Of a stretch of DNA of 64,000 bases, positions 21,701 through 29,100 are shown piece by piece. The DNA is from Arctopsyche grandis (taxonomy: Eukaryota > Arthropoda > Insecta > Trichoptera > Hydropsychidae). How positions within the stretch are numbered: the stretch's first letter is position 1; each line of letters starts with the position of its first letter. The DNA is taken from positions 4,898,001 to 4,962,000 of the forward strand of contig NC_135360.1 in the NCBI RefSeq assembly GCF_051622035.1, in the 5' to 3' direction. The position numbers and the translations under genes were made by a program. Under the pieces are notes generated by a model. That model saw only the letters and a program-made list of their open reading frames with translations. It ran no database searches and was not told the origin of the DNA.

Positions 21701-24177
21701 TTTCGCCCCAATTGACCTTGGTACACATTTTCATATTTCGCATTCTGCAAACTGTGTGCCTTACTGACGTGTGTGCGAGCAGATGCAACACACACTATCG
21801 TGGATTTAAGGCTGTTTAAGGGATTGTTTGATGACTTGTATGGGACGCGGTGCTTTGCTGTAATATTACCGTTGGATCAGCAGTTATGTGTGCATATGCT
21901 ATATAGAAACTTATATTCGCGTGTTAATAGTGTATTGATTTGTTTCAGTTGTTCGAGCAGGAAGAGCCGTTCTACGGCCTGTCTGTTAATCCGTCAGATC
22001 TGTCCGTGGACAAGGATAAAGATGCCCAAAATGGTAAATATATAGGTATCATTGCACGGTAGAATTGACTGACACGTTTTGCAACGCTCTCCCGTCTCGC
22101 GGGATATTTGCGGGGGATCGGACGCTAAAAATTACGGCTTTTGAATTGTTTTAATTGGTTTATTTCTTTATATATTTTCAGTCACTGTGAAGAGATTAAA
22201 ATCACGACTTGAATCGCTCGGATTATCATTGATGATTCTGAACTTTATATTAGAAAATTCCCATTGAGGAATTGTTATTGCTGGGAAAAGTCTTCCGGAA
22301 CTTCAGTGTTTTGTAGGCATGAAACTTGATTTCCTATGAGTGTGTGAATTTTGCCGTTTGTTACACTCTATAAAAATAATTAAATAAACAAAGAAAGGCT
22401 TGTGTTTAATCGATCAGTATTGTTAGTAAATATTCGCCATTTATTCTTGGTATACATCGGTCAGTGTCAAAGCTGTCGGTATAAATAGTGAAATGTCAAG
22501 TATTTGTATTGAACGGTCAACATTTATTTTAAACGGTCATTAACAAATCTGCCAGGTGAATAATGAACGGTCAAATAAATAACTAATTGTCATTATTTGT
22601 ATTAAATAGTTAGTATTTACATTAAATGGTCAGTATTTATTAATTAATCACTATAAACCAACCGGTGTAAATAATGAAACGTTAGTAATTGTATTATATG
22701 CCCAATATTTATTTTAAGCGAACAATATTGAATGGTCAATATTTGTTTTAAACGATCAATATCAAAACTAGTATGTTTAACGATCAGTATAAATAACTTA
22801 AAAACAATATTAATAATTAATCGTTAGTATTTATGTCAAACGACCTTCATTCATTTTAAATTGTCAATATCGAAGCTGTCAGTATGAATAAAGAACGATC
22901 AATATACATATATAACTAAAGAAAAATATTAATATTGAATGGTTAGCGTTTATATTGAATGGTCGGATTATTATACTAAACGACAAGTATTCATTTTAAC
23001 TGTCAATCAATGATCAGTATTTGTATGAAACGACCGGTATTTATTTTAAATTTTCAATATCAAAGTTGTCAGTATATGTAAATAATTAATGATCAGCATA
23101 GCTAGCAAAAGGTCAGTATTTGTATTGAACGGTTAGTACACATTTGTTTTGAACAGTTAGCGTTTATATTGAATGGTCAATATCAAAGCTAGGACGAATA
23201 ACGAACGATCCGTATAAATAACTAAGGAACAATATTCATAGTGAATGGTTGGTATTTGCATTGAATGGTCAATATTTACGAGTATATTCAAATGACCGGT
23301 ATTAATTTTAAATTATCAATATCAAAGCTATTAATGATCAGCATAGTTAGTAAAAGGTCAGTATTTGTATTGAACGGTCTGTACACATTTGTTTTGAACA
23401 GTTAGCGTTTATATTGAATGGTCAATATCAAAAGCTAGGATAAATAACGGAACGATCAGTATAAATAACCAAGGAACAATATTCATAGTGAATGGTTGAT
23501 ATTTGCATTGAATGGCCTGTATTTATATTCAAACGACCGGTATTTATTTTAAATTATCAATATCAAAGCTATTGATCAGCATAGCTGACAAAAGGTCAGT
23601 ATTTGTATTGATTGGTCAGTATTTGTATTGATTGGTCAGTATTTATTTTAAATTATCAATATCAAAGCTATTAATGATCAGCATAGCTAACAACAGGTCA
23701 GTATTTGTATTGAATGGTCAGTATTTTAATATATGTATATATTGATACCAAACAAATTCAATACAAACACTGAGCGTTTGTCGTCTATGCCGAGCGTTTC
23801 ACTGTAATTATACTGACCATTAGTCGATGTATATTTGGTGACCGTTTGAACAGGAGTCATAAATGAAATTGTACAACGTACGTGTGTTCTGAAATGGATC
23901 AGTCAATTTGGTGCAATTTCGTATTATTATTATTATGACACGATAATCAATTGTATTGTTTATTTTTGTTTAATTTCGTGTATTTTCAGATTCGGCCAGC
24001 CAGTTGATATCGTATGTTCCGCCGACGCTGAACCTCGGCTTCGAAGACTTCGAAATGGACGCCGACAACAGCCAGCCGGAGACGGACAACGACATGTTTC
24101 CGACCACCGAAGAGTCGCTGAACACTCCCCAAGTCCAACTGTCCGAGTTGAAGTTTCCGAACGACAGCATAGATTAA
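6760..24177 (+). CDS. Hsf: heat shock factor, complete, nine exons
   Basis: Hsf is the trimeric transcription factor that binds nGAAn repeats and drives heat-shock genes. Exons 6760-6864, 12904-13362, 13437-13640, 15392-15587, 15662-15864, 16562-16950, 20436-20541, 21949-22033 and 23990-24177 join in frame to 644 aa (Drosophila Hsf is about 690). The winged-helix DNA-binding domain spans about 10-114: VPAFLAKLWKLV, then the recognition helix KHNNMASFVRQLNMYGF (58-74) and KRKI. HR-A/B coiled coil lies at about 137-204, ending LIQFLMSLVQ. HR-C is at about 520-558 (VDDHLLTMQNDIDSLRELL..DANALLGLFEQEEP). The C-terminus is acidic and hydrophobic, like an activation domain. IKEE at 483-486 fits a SUMO site followed by acidic residues. 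The DNA-binding domain is split at WGT|GGTTF, phase 0, across a 6-kb intron. Confidence 0.97.
6865..7989 (+). other. Hsf intron 1, first part
   Basis: A C-rich start, a T-run near 7137, then low-copy sequence. The GC-richer block 7440-7870 could be an old transposon or LTR fragment, but I find no second copy in the window and no coding signal. Confidence 0.35.
7990..8168 (+). mobile_element. Helitron-like 3' end, copy K1
   Basis: Shares ACAAATGAATATTCAAATAA, TTGGCCATGTTTAAGCGG and AGCCGGGTAAAA with copies near 18400, 44690, 45047 and 49193. Ends CTAG followed by T, with a small GC hairpin just before the end, as Helitron 3' ends do. Confidence 0.5.
8169..8813. other. AT-rich part of Hsf intron 1
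   Basis: No gene or recognisable repeat seen; a short diverged tandem of CCAATCACA/CCAATCAGA-like words lies near 8270-8340. Confidence 0.3.
8814..8957. mobile_element. hAT-type MITE, family G copy 1
   Basis: Fold-back of 144 bp with ends TAGAGGCCGGAATCTGAAGG and its near-perfect reverse complement. Flanked by GTCAATAC on both sides (8806-8813 and 8958-8965). The central hairpin (AACCTTTTTTACAAAGCATT) is shared with the copy at 59008. Confidence 0.85.
8966..9590 (-). pseudogene. LINE reverse transcriptase remnant
   Basis: On the minus strand a frame near 9525-9560 reads IKLADDTTLTV, like the catalytic (Y/F)ADD box of reverse transcriptases. About 480 bp further on, PYKRALSYFGHVRRSNE matches the ..FGHVxR.. 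motif of LINE C-termini. No continuous frame joins them, so this is a decayed copy lying in Hsf intron 1. Confidence 0.6.
9591..10205. other. low-copy part of Hsf intron 1
   Basis: No gene or recognisable repeat seen. Confidence 0.3.
10206..10612. repeat. satellite of about 115-bp units, left block
   Basis: Units share CTATCCATGGAATCTGGGAG, TCCAAGATTC..CTCAA, AGATGAAAACATGTATG and TTAAATCAG..CTCAAATCA. About three units here; the array resumes at 11476 after a Tc1 insertion. Confidence 0.85.
10614..11473 (-). mobile_element. Tc1/mariner element, defective, inside the satellite
   Basis: The ends CAGACCCACGACAGG and, reversed, CAGACCCATGACAGG are flanked by TA. The arms also share TTCTTACCACTAGCGTAA. 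On the minus strand near 10930-10985 a frame reads WPGNSPDLNPIENCWG, the conserved Tc1 transposase motif with the second catalytic Asp. At 860 bp it is too short for a whole transposase gene. Confidence 0.85.
11476..12445. repeat. satellite of about 115-bp units, right block
   Basis: About eight further units. The CCATGGAATCTGGG landmark recurs at roughly 11542, 11655, 11770, 11896, 12009, 12124 and 12239, i.e. every 113-126 bp. Units at 11640-11790 are the most alike, pointing to recent local duplication. Confidence 0.85.
12446..12903. other. end of Hsf intron 1
   Basis: No repeat recognised. Runs to a pyrimidine tract and the CTTCCAG acceptor of exon 2. Confidence 0.4.
12904..13362 (+). 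CDS. Hsf: Hsf exon 2, most of the DNA-binding domain and HR-A
   Basis: Starts after CTTCCAG; codes residues 36-188, including KHNNMASFVRQLNMYGFHKV, the wing, KRKI and the start of the trimerisation coiled coil. Donor GTAAGT. Confidence 0.97.
13437..13640 (+). CDS. Hsf: Hsf exon 3, HR-B
   Basis: Starts after TTTCAG; codes residues 189-256, LIQFLMSLVQPS, VKRRYQLMIND and an acidic DNELEEDDGDF stretch. Donor GTGAGT. Confidence 0.96.
13957..14919 (+). mobile_element. piggyBac-like element, internally deleted
   Basis: Flanked by TTAA on both sides (13953-13956 and 14920-14923). Ends are CCCTTTGGCTGCTAC and, reversed, CCCTTTGACTGCTAC. It keeps the start of a transposase frame (14515-14733), but the catalytic part is gone. 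Confidence 0.85.
14515..14733 (+). pseudogene. N-terminal piece of a piggyBac-type transposase
   Basis: 72 codons: two MISD starts, then acidic SDSESDESEII, a basic RRGTR and ..SSSTDSENE.. before another acidic stretch and a stop. Low-complexity Ser/Asp/Glu followed by Arg is how many piggyBac transposases begin. No catalytic Asp region follows, so this is a remnant or a short accessory peptide. Confidence 0.55.
15392..15587 (+). CDS. Hsf: Hsf exon 4
   Basis: Starts after GTTGTAG; codes an acidic and then Ser/Thr-rich linker (residues 257-321), ending one base into a codon at donor GTGATT. Confidence 0.9.
15662..15864 (+). CDS. Hsf: Hsf exon 5
   Basis: Starts after GTTTCAG; codes residues to 389 with acidic repeats followed by a lysine-rich patch (KGKGRKNSGKKSKK) that could be a second basic signal. 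Donor GTGATG. Confidence 0.92.
16050..16336 (+). repeat. intronic repeat J, copy in Hsf intron 5
   Basis: Closely matches 21683-21910 in Hsf intron 7: GTGTGTTTTCGCCCC, CTTGGTACACATTTTCATAT, CCTTACTGACGTGTGTGCGA, ACACTATCGTGGATTTAAGG and TATGTGTGCATATG in the same order. Same strand as Hsf. Confidence 0.7.
16562..16950 (+). CDS. Hsf: Hsf exon 6, regulatory region
   Basis: Starts after TTTTTAG; codes residues 390-518 with Ser/Asp-rich segments, a lysine cluster (KGKSKSNKKDKGK) and the IKEE SUMO-like site. Donor GTAAGT, phase 2. Confidence 0.95.
17123..18049 (-). mobile_element. Tc1/mariner element in Hsf intron 6
   Basis: Ends CTCTGGCGGTCACATAAATT and, reversed, CACTGGCGGTCACATAAATT, flanked by TA. 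927 bp. Carries part of a transposase on the minus strand at 17496-17780. Confidence 0.85.
17496..17780 (-). pseudogene. Tc1-type transposase, N-terminal helix-turn-helix fragment
   Basis: 94 codons starting GYSQSTISRILKKERE, the first helix-turn-helix (paired-like) region, then a GRPR-like linker RKGTGLTRK and a second helical region ending VETVRRRLIEGGFYARR. This is the DNA-binding half of a Tc1 transposase; the DDE catalytic half is absent or out of frame. Confidence 0.75.
18400..18612 (+). mobile_element. Helitron-like 3' end, copy K2
   Basis: Contains CGAGCGAAGCCGGGTAAAAA and ends CACTAG before T. Shows an internal duplication of the AAATAAATTTAATAAAAT block relative to K1. Confidence 0.5.
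18613..18690. repeat. (TA)n microsatellite
   Basis: About 70 bp of alternating TA followed by TGTATGTATG. The equivalent place in the inverted copy near 45030 has only about 14 bp of TA. Confidence 0.9.
18691..18893 (+). repeat. segment duplicated in inverted orientation at 44845-45040
   Basis: From TTTTTTTGTTTTAATCATAT through GATTTGCCAGGTTTGTGAAA the sequence matches the reverse complement of 44845-45040 nearly base for base. The match continues back through the TA tract into the Helitron-like end. Confidence 0.8.
19096..19865. mobile_element. inverted-repeat element interrupted by a SINE
   Basis: The left end TAGTCTATTCATACTGGCGC is answered on the right by TATGAATAGACA preceded by CAGTGCTGGATAA; TTTA flanks both. 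It contains a SINE (19420-19700). Arms are short and diverged, so the call is tentative. Confidence 0.4.
19420..19700 (-). mobile_element. tRNA-derived SINE, copy S1
   Basis: On the minus strand: CCAGCAGCATGGA head, a box-B-like GGTTCGAATCCCAC near 19630, GACTCCAGGTCGAACAT, then the ATTTTCATTGAAACC body block and the conserved GACATCTATGG-type block toward 19455. Confidence 0.75.
19990..20435. other. end of Hsf intron 6
   Basis: Contains a run of about 12 G at 20027 and otherwise low-copy sequence up to the pyrimidine tract of exon 7. Confidence 0.35.
20436..20541 (+). CDS. Hsf: Hsf exon 7, HR-C
   Basis: Starts after TTTGCAG; codes residues 519-554, the hydrophobic heptads of HR-C that fold back on HR-A/B to keep the factor monomeric. 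Donor GTATGT. Confidence 0.95.
20588..20672 (-). repeat. family H fragment
   Basis: Reverse of the GTCCACGTGGACC..GATTC..AAAG..TGGATCC end of the family H copies at 1919 and 27290. Confidence 0.5.
20680..21010 (-). mobile_element. tRNA-derived SINE, copy S2, CACTCG-type tail
   Basis: Minus strand: the GTGGAAATTTT-like blocks, GATCGTTTCC, TCAGAGTTTGCCAATTTTTC and GAAACAGTTG of the SINE body. It ends with a hairpin tail ACACTCG..CGAGTGT (20690-20730 in plus-strand view) instead of the CCAGGAAGGC tail of other copies. Confidence 0.7.
21015..21345 (-). mobile_element. tRNA-derived SINE, copy S3
   Basis: Close relative of S2 lying next to it in the same orientation, with the same ACAGCTACTAGTGGGAATCG head remnant and GACATCTATGGAGAAATTTT block. 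Together S2 and S3 look like a local tandem. Confidence 0.7.
21350..21400 (-). repeat. family H fragment
   Basis: Reverse of the TGTGCAACTTGTCCTT..GGTAGATCAGA block of family H. Confidence 0.45.
21421..21528. mobile_element. short MITE in Hsf intron 7
   Basis: Ends GGGCCACACCATGCG and, reversed, GGGCCACACCATAG. Resembles the 1397-1498 element in its GATGCGA/CATGCGA plus GAGCTACTTGG block. Confidence 0.5.
21536..21680. repeat. family E fragment
   Basis: Shares TTCTTCAAATATGGGATTCA, the ATCAC..GTCAAACAAAGATAAA block and AAAACACCCCAGGGGGTGAT with the complete Harbinger-type element at 26824-27070. Confidence 0.6.
21683..21910 (+). repeat. intronic repeat J, copy in Hsf intron 7
   Basis: Second copy of the block at 16050-16336; it ends only 39 nt before the exon 8 acceptor, so it may supply part of the branch-point region. 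Confidence 0.7.
21949..22033 (+). CDS. Hsf: Hsf exon 8
   Basis: Starts after GTTTCAG; codes LFEQEEPFYGLSVNPSDLSV and a short lysine/aspartate run; ends one base into a codon at donor GTAAAT. Confidence 0.92.
22430..23760. repeat. minisatellite with higher-order units in Hsf intron 8
   Basis: Built of short variants of TGAACGGTCAGTATTTGTAT and AAACGACCGGTATTTATTTT. In the right half these form longer units marked by GATCAGCATAG at 23091, 23336, 23574 and 23676, i.e. about 245, 238 and 102 bp apart. No coding frame. Confidence 0.85.
23990..24177 (+). CDS. Hsf: Hsf exon 9 with stop
   Basis: Starts after TTTTCAG; codes the last 62 residues, an acidic region with aromatic and leucine residues (LNLGFEDFEMDAD) typical of an activation domain. 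Stop TAA at 24175-24177. Confidence 0.95.
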
Positions 24178-25330
24178 GGTTCCCGCCGATAAAGTCACAC
24201 CCGACTCTACCGTTCGATTTAGTTTCTCTTATCAATGGATCTTTTCGAGCTATAAGCCGACGCACGTGATTTGTTTTTAACGATAGTACTTATTTATCTC
24301 GTAAGTCACACCCATCCCGCTCTTCCCTTTCTTCCCCACCGGTATATATATCTATATATATATGTACATATATATAATTTGACCTTCTATTATATAATGA
24401 ATAATACATAGCATCGCTTGCTTGAATCTGCCGCTTGAAAGTCATCATCGCCGAAGATCGATCTGCATGAAGAAAATATATTGTAAATTATTTTTATATG
24501 TATCAAATTGTTATATTATATATCATATATATAAAGGATCGGTTTATTTTTCTATGCCGTTGTCCGTTCGAAGTTTGAAAGGCTTGAGGTTATGTTCGGA
24601 GGATTTGACGTTTGATTTTTATACTCGTTACGAAGATGTGTGCTTTCCGGAGTGCATTAGATATTGATTGTAATTCAAAATACTTTTATCGATTGACTGT
24701 ATTTAAATTACACATGGTTCCTGTTGAATGAATTTGGTTCATTTTTTTTTTAATACTATTTATATTATTATGCGAATTGTTTTATTATTAAAAAAATAAA
24801 AATGATTTAATAAGAGTCTCCAGTGATGGATCATATATAAAAGCATTTTCGTATACAATATTGTATGTTTCGGTGTGTGTGTGTGTGTAATCCGTATTAA
24901 ATCTACAGAAAGTACTAAAAAGGCACTCCAGTAGAATTAAAATAGTAATTTTATTATTGATAATTTAAATGTAATGCAAAGAAATCAATATCGGAGTCGG
25001 ATCAATGAAGATTTGAAGAAACGCTATTTAAATCGACAATCTGGACTCGTCTTCGTTCTCGATGGAGCACTCCGTTGTAAAGACGTGGACTATTTCGATA
25101 TTATTATTATATCATATTAAGTATTACGTTAATATTCGAGGAATAATTTAGATTTACAAATTTATGTAAACGTAACACAATACATATTTATATATTATTT
25201 ATGTTTTATTTTTCGACATTTGGCCGATCCCGTTTACACCGAGAGTGTTTTAGGTTATTTATTTTGAAGAAAAAAATTCATACATCTGTAATGTTTATAC
25301 GTAAATAAAAATGTACACTACTTACACGCA
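24178..25330 (+). other. Hsf 3' UTR and 3' end
   Basis: AT-rich sequence after the stop. AATAAA occurs at 24795-24800 and 25304-25309; either could direct cleavage, giving a 3' UTR of about 0.6 or 1.15 kb. Poly(A) usage cannot be settled from sequence. Confidence 0.5.
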
Positions 25331-25954
25331 AATAATACATGGTATGGTTTCGTTTTAATTATAATTTTTTTATTTTTTATTTTTACAATTTGTAATGCGT
25401 AAAATATGTAACGAGATAAATAAATATAAAAGCACCAGTGGATCACAGTAACGTTCAAACACGCACTGGGGCTTGAAAATGTTTGCCGCCCCTGCTCGTA
25501 GTCTAAAAAATTTGTCACTTTTATTACATGTATCTTAAGAAGAAAATAATGTGTATAAAAAAATATGATTTGTTTAAATTAATACTAATATAAATATACA
25601 TAATAGCTATTTCTATATACATATATACATAAAATATATATATATGAAAAATTTACATTTATATATAAACTGAATTTAATAAAATAAAAAAAATACATAC
25701 ATTTAGAAACTGAGATGACTAGTTTACATCGTGAGATACATTTAATACTGATATTATCAATTTAAAGATAAAATAATCTGACAGAAAAATTGTTTTGTAT
25801 AAAAAAAAAAACTATTAGTTTTAAATTTTTTAGAAATTCATTTGTTTTTTTTTTTTTACTATGTTACATAAAACCAAATAAAAATATGATGAAAACATTT
25901 AAAATTTTTATTCTACACATCCAGCGTGTAGTTTAATAATAAATAATATAAAAT
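25331..25954 (-). other. convergent 3' region of the F-box gene
   Basis: Very AT-rich. On the minus strand AATAAA lies at 25907-25912, only 43 nt after the F-box gene stop, and again at 25520-25525. The two genes' 3' ends may come close or overlap here. Confidence 0.4.
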
Positions 25955-26188
25955 CTATGTTCTCCGATTTCGTTTTTTTGGCGGTTTCGGAGGAGCTGGT
26001 GGTTCGCTATGTTCATTTATGTACGGTCCCGGTTTGGACATCTTGATCGTGTGCACCGTCGGCAGCTCGTACAGGGTCTCGGCCAGCTCGGCCGATACGT
26101 GCCGACAGCTCTGGACGTCGAGGAATCTGAGCGATTTGCAGTGTTCCTTGATCGCCTTGATGGACTCGTCGGTGATGAGATTACAACC
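25955..26188 (-). CDS. F-box gene exon 3 with stop
   Basis: 77 codons plus stop, after acceptor TTTGCAG: GCNLITDESIKAIKEHCKSL completes a repeat begun in exon 2, and the tail ends KKRNRRT. Confidence 0.93.
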   Translation of the reverse strand, partial: GCNLITDESIKAIKEHCKSLRFLDVQSCRHVSAELAETLYELPTVHTIKMSKPGPYINEHSEPPAPPKPPKKRNRRT

Positions 26189-29100
26189 CTGCAAAGAAAC
26201 ACTTCAAATTATCCAATGTGGAGATACAAACGCATCTGTTGGGTATACGGTAATCGTACATGGCGCAACTTTTAAGTTTTCTTTCAGACAGTATAAACAT
26301 TGACTAGTGTCTTTGTGAATTAAACTAGGTATATGTGGGACTATTTTCAGTACAATTATACATACATGTAAAAGCACAAACATGATTGAAAAACGGTTTG
26401 ATAGATTAAAAATGACTTATATAAGCAATAATATTCATAAATACATACTTGGGCTAAAATATTTAATATGGTTCGGTGATTACTATTCAAATGTGAACCG
26501 GTCTTTCTAGATCGGTCGCATGTGATCACCGTCACACTAAAACTGGTCACACCCAAAAATTAAAAATTGGTCAATTTTTTGGGTGTAACCAGTTTTAGTG
26601 TGTGACCAGTTTTCTCGTGAAGGGTGATCACGTGTGACCGATTTAGAGCGACTGGTTCACATATGACTAGTAGTCCGTTTACCATTTAATATGTATATGT
26701 TACAGTGAAACCGTTATTATCAGTGAAATTATAATTTCACTCACTCAAGCAGTGAGTACGGATGTAACAATAGCATCACAAAATCACTTCTCAATGCCAA
26801 TGAATTTGTAATTCGAACGCTAAGGGCGAAAACACACAGCAAGGAACGTGGCACGTCGACAAGTTCTCCTATATTTCTTCAAATATGGGATACACCGTTA
26901 TCAATCACTGTCAAGCAAGGATAAATACCAGGATTTTACCGAAAACACTCCAGGGGGTAATTTTAGGCCAGGCGTGCCATGAATCTGTGCAAGGCACGCC
27001 ACATTTTTTCGCACGTTAAAAACTATCTAAAAAAACCACGTGCCACGTTCATTGCTGTGTGTTTTCGCCCTAATGCATCATGCGGTGGTGTAATAATCCT
27101 TACTTTAAATAAATAAAACCAACCCTAACTTAATCTAACCTAACCTAGCCTTAAATAAATAAGTGTTAGCTGCGGGATGGAGAGACCTGTACTCTAACGT
27201 GGGAACATAAGAGAGAGAGAGAGAGAGAGAGTATCCACTGTCTGCATTCGTGGTTGAACAAAAGAGACACCGGATTAAGCTAACGGAACTAAGTGCCCGA
27301 ACTAAGGATACGCTGGAGTTCTCACAGACTAGGGCGAGTGCGTAAACAATAGACTCGCCAGGGTAGACCTGTCAATTGTCTAGACAATAGACACATTAAT
27401 GGATTGGGGAAGCTTTGCTGTGCAACTTGTCCTTTATAAGGAGGTACACACAGTGGATCAGATCATTTTGGAGTAAGCAATGGCTTCGTGTGGACCTCCC
27501 GAATCGTCGAATAAAGCGACTTTTGCCATTCATTTGGATCCTGATCCCACTCCTACTCAACAGTACTTTAGCTATAGTACAAATATCGTAGGTACGACAG
27601 AAAAATCACTCAACTCACCCTCAAATGCAAACTCTTCAGCCGATGCAGACCCTGCACCATCTCCCGCACGCCCTCATCCCTCGTATTGAAGCAGTTGACC
27701 AGCTCGACCGACTCCAAACTGGGACAGTTGGCCACCAGTGCCTTCAAACCCTCGTAAGTGATCTGCTGGCAGTCGCTCAGGAACAAATCCTTCAAGACGG
27801 TCGAGGCAAACGCGTACTGAAGACTAACATCGGTGATGCTATTGCAACCGCACAGATCAATACTGACCAAGTTCCTCAAACGCATCAACGAATACCCCTG
27901 AACCGAATCCCCAGTGTTCCTCTCACACATTTCCTTGACCTCCTGCTTCCGTTGAGCATCCCGCACAATCTCCTCCTCGGCCTTAGACCTCAGCGATATT
28001 CTTTGAAACTGCTCCAAACCGAATCTCGGAGCGTGCCGATTGACGATCGGCTTGGATTCACTCGCTATATACTTACCTACACCCATTCCGGTCAGACCCG
28101 CATCGGAGACACCGCTACAACACTTCATATACAACGTATTCAAATGGACCAAGTTCTTAAATATACACTGAACGGAATTGTCGGTGACTGCGTTGTAGCA
28201 GTAGCTCAGATCGAGCGTCCTCAAATTGGGACACATTTCGCATACGAGCATGATCGTGGACTCGTCCAAGTTCAGCGCGGACACGTTCAAAAGCATCAAG
28301 TTGGGATTGAGCCACTTGCATACGCCGGCTTTGATACCTTCAGACGTGACGTTGGAACTCTCCATTATGCTCAAATGTTCCAAGTTTGCAAGCTTGGATA
28401 TCTCCTCTGCACCGGCGTTCGTGATCATAGTGCAGCGGGACACGTCCAAGTATTTCAAACTCTTCAAACTGTTGCAGATCGTTTGCAAGAGGTCGTCGGT
28501 GAGCCGAGAGCACCGTGCCAAGCTCAGCTCGGTCAAATGTGTCTGGTGTTGGGTCATAGCTGTGATGCCGTTGCTGTTGAGCTGATCGCAGCCGAACAGT
28601 TGCAAAGACTCTAGCCTCAATCCAGGTAACTGAGCTAGATTAGACAAAGCGTTGCCGTCTATTAAAGTCATGCTCAAGTTGACCCGCTTTAAGAACTTAG
28701 TCTTGTTCTGAAGCAGAAGCATGACGTAAGGAAAAGTCAAAATGCTCTCAGACGGTGAGTCGTTCTTTATTTGATCAGTACCTTGAGGATAGAACTTCCT
28801 ATGTAAACCCGGGTGGAAGGTCAACGGACTCTCCGACAGGTTCAAATCCATCAAATAATCAATGTTACTCATGAATCGATACAGTAGAGCATCAGAAAGA
28901 TATCTGTTCCTGGACAGATTTAGCGATTTTAAATTACTCAATCCGGTGTTGTTGGCTTGCTTTTTGGATACGTTGTCTAGAAGGCTGGCCGACATGAAGA
29001 GCTCCCGGCAGTTTAACAATGCTAAGGATTCCAAATTTGGACACAGTTCGATTATGCGCATGAACATTCTCTCTCTCATCTCGCACTCTTCGAATTCCAG

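Noticed and set aside
22430..23760. CRISPR-like spaced repeats
   Set aside because: Short words vary and have no fixed spacers; it is a minisatellite.
27625..28614. 329-codon plus-strand frame through the F-box gene
   Set aside because: Antisense of a real exon whose leucine-rich repeats keep stops rare on the other strand; no domain and no splice context.
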